Part shown: positions 13,455-15,062 of the stretch, piece by piece
Numbering within the stretch: position 1 is the stretch's first letter
How the letters are laid out: each line of letters opens with the position of its first letter
Source: CAYXDR01 sp046498185
GTDB lineage: Bacteria > Desulfobacterota > DSM-4660 > Desulfatiglandales > Desulfatiglandaceae
NCBI GenBank assembly: GCA_046498185.1
Contig: JAWOBE010000238.1
Coordinates: 1-15,062 of the forward strand
Length of the DNA: 15,062 nt
Direction: 5' to 3'
Notes under the pieces: model-generated
What the model was told of the DNA's origin: nothing
The model's input: the letters and a program-made list of their open reading frames with translations, nothing else
The model's database searches: none
Position numbers and translations under genes: made by a program

Positions 13455-14528
13455 CTACTCAGTGCGCATCAAGGCATATACCGAGCCCAGCAGAAAGACT
13501 CCGTTCGCGGTCCATGCCGCCACGAACGGCGGAAGCATGCCGGATATACCCATGGACCTGCATAAGCCTAAAACCAGCAGATAAAGGAAGCACAAGCCTA
13601 TACCTGTAGATACAGCAAGTGCCGTCCGATTTTTACCAAACTTCAGTACGATCGGAAGCCCCATCGCCGCAAGAACCACGACGATAAACGGAAAGGCCGT
13701 CTTGATATGCATATCTACCAGGTAAGGCGTTGGATCGTAGCCTTCAGAGCTTATTTTATCTGCATATTTCTTTAACTCCCAGTAGTTCATTTCCTCGGGT
13801 TTACGGGGTTCGTTCATGAAATCGTCTGGTCTCTCCGGTATCTCCAGGTATCCGGACTCCATCCGTTCGAGGCTGTAGCCTCCACCAGGGCTGCCAGACA
13901 GCACCAGTGCGGATTCAACGATCCACCTCTCTCCGCTCCAGTGTACCCTTGTAGAATCGACCCGCCTCAGCAGGTTAAAATCATCGTCGAAGAAATAAAA
14001 CGAACAGTCGCTCATCTCCCCGCTCACCGAATCAATATGTCCTATGCGGTAGATGGTGTCATTTCCCTTGTACCAGACGTTGTACTCGCCGTATGCCCGG
14101 GCCTCCCCCCGCCTCATGACATAGAGATCCCAGATCCCGTTGCTTTTCGTACTGCAAAAAGGAACAACCATTTCGAACAGCGCAAACACGAATACAGCCA
14201 CTGCAAACGACCCGTAGACAACCGGCCTGGCTATTTGAAGTGCACTCATCCCGCAGGACCTCATAGCGGTTATCTCGTTATGCCTCGCCATAATGCTGAA
14301 CATAACGATCACCGCAAGCAACGTGGCCACCGGAACCATTTGTACTACAATGAACGGAGTCTTGAATCCGAAATATACCGCCATCGACCATGCCGGAGCG
14401 CCCGATTCAATAAAATTATCCACCTTCTGAACGAAATCGACCATAAGGAAAATTACAGTGAAGGCCCCTGTGAACATAGCGAGAAACACGGCGAACTCCT
14501 TCACCAGACATCTGGAAAAAACCGTCAT
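13455..14528 (-). CDS. lptG: LPS export ABC transporter permease LptG
   Basis: A 357-residue YjgP/YjgQ-family inner-membrane protein. With LptF and the LptB ATPase it extracts lipopolysaccharide from the inner membrane towards LptC and LptA. Three transmembrane helices near the N-terminus (about 11-31, 60-80, 100-122) and three near the C-terminus (about 281-300, 308-328, 335-354) flank a periplasmic beta-jellyroll-like domain (about 130-270). The cytosolic motif MARHNEITAMRSCGMS, between helices 2 and 3, is the coupling segment of the family. The start ATG overlaps the lptF stop as ATGA, with GGAG six bases upstream. Being second in the pair and the closer match to the LptG pattern, it is named lptG rather than lptF. 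Confidence 0.92.
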   Translation of the reverse strand: MTVFSRCLVKEFAVFLAMFTGAFTVIFLMVDFVQKVDNFIESGAPAWSMAVYFGFKTPFIVVQMVPVATLLAVIVMFSIMARHNEITAMRSCGMSALQIARPVVYGSFAVAVFVFALFEMVVPFCSTKSNGIWDLYVMRRGEARAYGEYNVWYKGNDTIYRIGHIDSVSGEMSDCSFYFFDDDFNLLRRVDSTRVHWSGERWIVESALVLSGSPGGGYSLERMESGYLEIPERPDDFMNEPRKPEEMNYWELKKYADKISSEGYDPTPYLVDMHIKTAFPFIVVVLAAMGLPIVLKFGKNRTALAVSTGIGLCFLYLLVLGLCRSMGISGMLPPFVAAWTANGVFLLGSVYALMRTE

Positions 14529-15062
14529 GCGTCACTCCGCAGTTTTTTATTAAACGGGGACCTGATTTGCACCGGCATCAAAGGAAGCTCCCTTGCCGCG
14601 CGCATCAAAAAAATCAAGCAGCAGGCGGCGAGAAAAACCACTGGAGCCCAGACTCCGGCCGCCGGATGTACGACACCGGCCTCCCCGATACTCCTAGCGC
14701 CTGCAAAAAACAGGTAATAAAGCATGAAAACGAATAAACTCAACCCTATTCCGGCCGATCGCCCCCTCGCTTTCAGGTGAGCACCAAGCGGAACTCCTAT
14801 GATGCACATGATGAAAACAGCTGCGGAAATCGAAAATTTCTCCATTAATTTAACCATTACCGCATTGTAATGTGCGGAGCCCGGGCTGCCGCTGCGCAGC
14901 TCTTCGATCGATTCACCTACCGTCATCTCCTTAGGCGATTTTTTCCGCGAATCCAGTGCAGTCATCATGTCTTTCAGTTCAATATTTATATCATAGGTAT
15001 CGAAATCGATAGACCGTGCGGAACCCCCGTTCCTGTCCACCATGAATATCGTCCCGAATTTG
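14525..15062 (-). CDS. lptF: LPS export ABC transporter permease LptF, 5' end outside window
   Basis: The frame is open to the window edge, so only the C-terminal 178 or so residues are seen. The visible part starts in the last strands of the periplasmic domain (KFGTIFMVDRNGG, then SIDFDTYDINIEL). It continues with a linker (MTVGESIEEL) and three transmembrane helices beginning at KFSISAAVFIMCIIGVPLGA. This is the standard end of LptF. The Met encoded at 15041-15043 is internal and not a start. The stop overlaps the lptG start by 4 bases. It partners LptG in the inner-membrane LptB2FG complex. Confidence 0.9.
   Translation of the reverse strand, partial: KFGTIFMVDRNGGSARSIDFDTYDINIELKDMMTALDSRKKSPKEMTVGESIEELRSGSPGSAHYNAVMVKLMEKFSISAAVFIMCIIGVPLGAHLKARGRSAGIGLSLFVFMLYYLFFAGARSIGEAGVVHPAAGVWAPVVFLAACCLIFLMRAARELPLMPVQIRSPFNKKLRSDA

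Noticed and set aside
13941..14717. 258-codon plus-strand frame opposite lptG/lptF
   Set aside because: It is antisense to two clearly recognised genes and is rich in His/Arg/Pro, as expected for a shadow frame.

Overview
This window looks like chromosomal DNA of a Gram-negative, deltaproteobacterium-like organism (Desulfobacterota sensu lato). The case rests on the run def-fmt-DUF116-rsmB with a DUF116 protein, the envC-like/ctpA pair, the lptF/lptG lipopolysaccharide-export permeases and the general flavour of the proteins. The exact lineage is an inference. Most genes are ordinary housekeeping genes, and the unusual material sits between them.

Layout. Positions 1-990 hold no credible gene. 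They are a mosaic of direct repeats, hairpins and hexamer-like tracts, and parts of it recur at 3680-3935 between rsmB and envC. On the minus strand, transcribed right to left, are def (7644), fmt, a DUF116 membrane protein, rsmB, an EnvC-like coiled-coil/LytM protein and the S41 protease ctpA (ends 991). The joints def/fmt and DUF116/rsmB are 4-base GTGA stop/start overlaps, so the first four genes are very likely one operon. They cover N-formylation of initiator tRNA, removal of the formyl group from new proteins and 16S rRNA C967 methylation, plus one uncharacterised Cys-rich membrane protein. envC and ctpA lie downstream beyond the repeat block and concern cell-wall hydrolysis and periplasmic proteolysis.

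On the plus strand from 7869 are an HD-domain phosphohydrolase (YfbR/HDDC2 type), a class B DnaJ/CbpA-type co-chaperone with a recognisable promoter, and, 3 bases further on, a PP-loop ATPase carrying what looks like a C-terminal NFACT-R-type domain. The last is a candidate tRNA thiolation enzyme of a little-studied class.

A hexamer-repeat tract (10602-10675) separates this plus-strand group from a second minus-strand group: lptF (5' end beyond the window), lptG, a GT39-type membrane glycosyltransferase, a decayed fragment of a cobalamin-binding domain (11641-11829), an unrecognised 90-residue protein and a Gph-like HAD phosphatase. lptF/lptG overlap by ATGA and the glycosyltransferase follows 19 bases later, so these three are probably cotranscribed. 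They would supply LPS export and a lipid-linked sugar transferase at the envelope.

The best candidates for something under-described are the PP-loop/NFACT-R fusion, the intergenic repeat family that reaches into the start of envC, the membrane Cys-rich DUF116 protein embedded in a translation operon, and the B12-domain relic. No phage, CRISPR array, IS element, tRNA or rRNA was seen.
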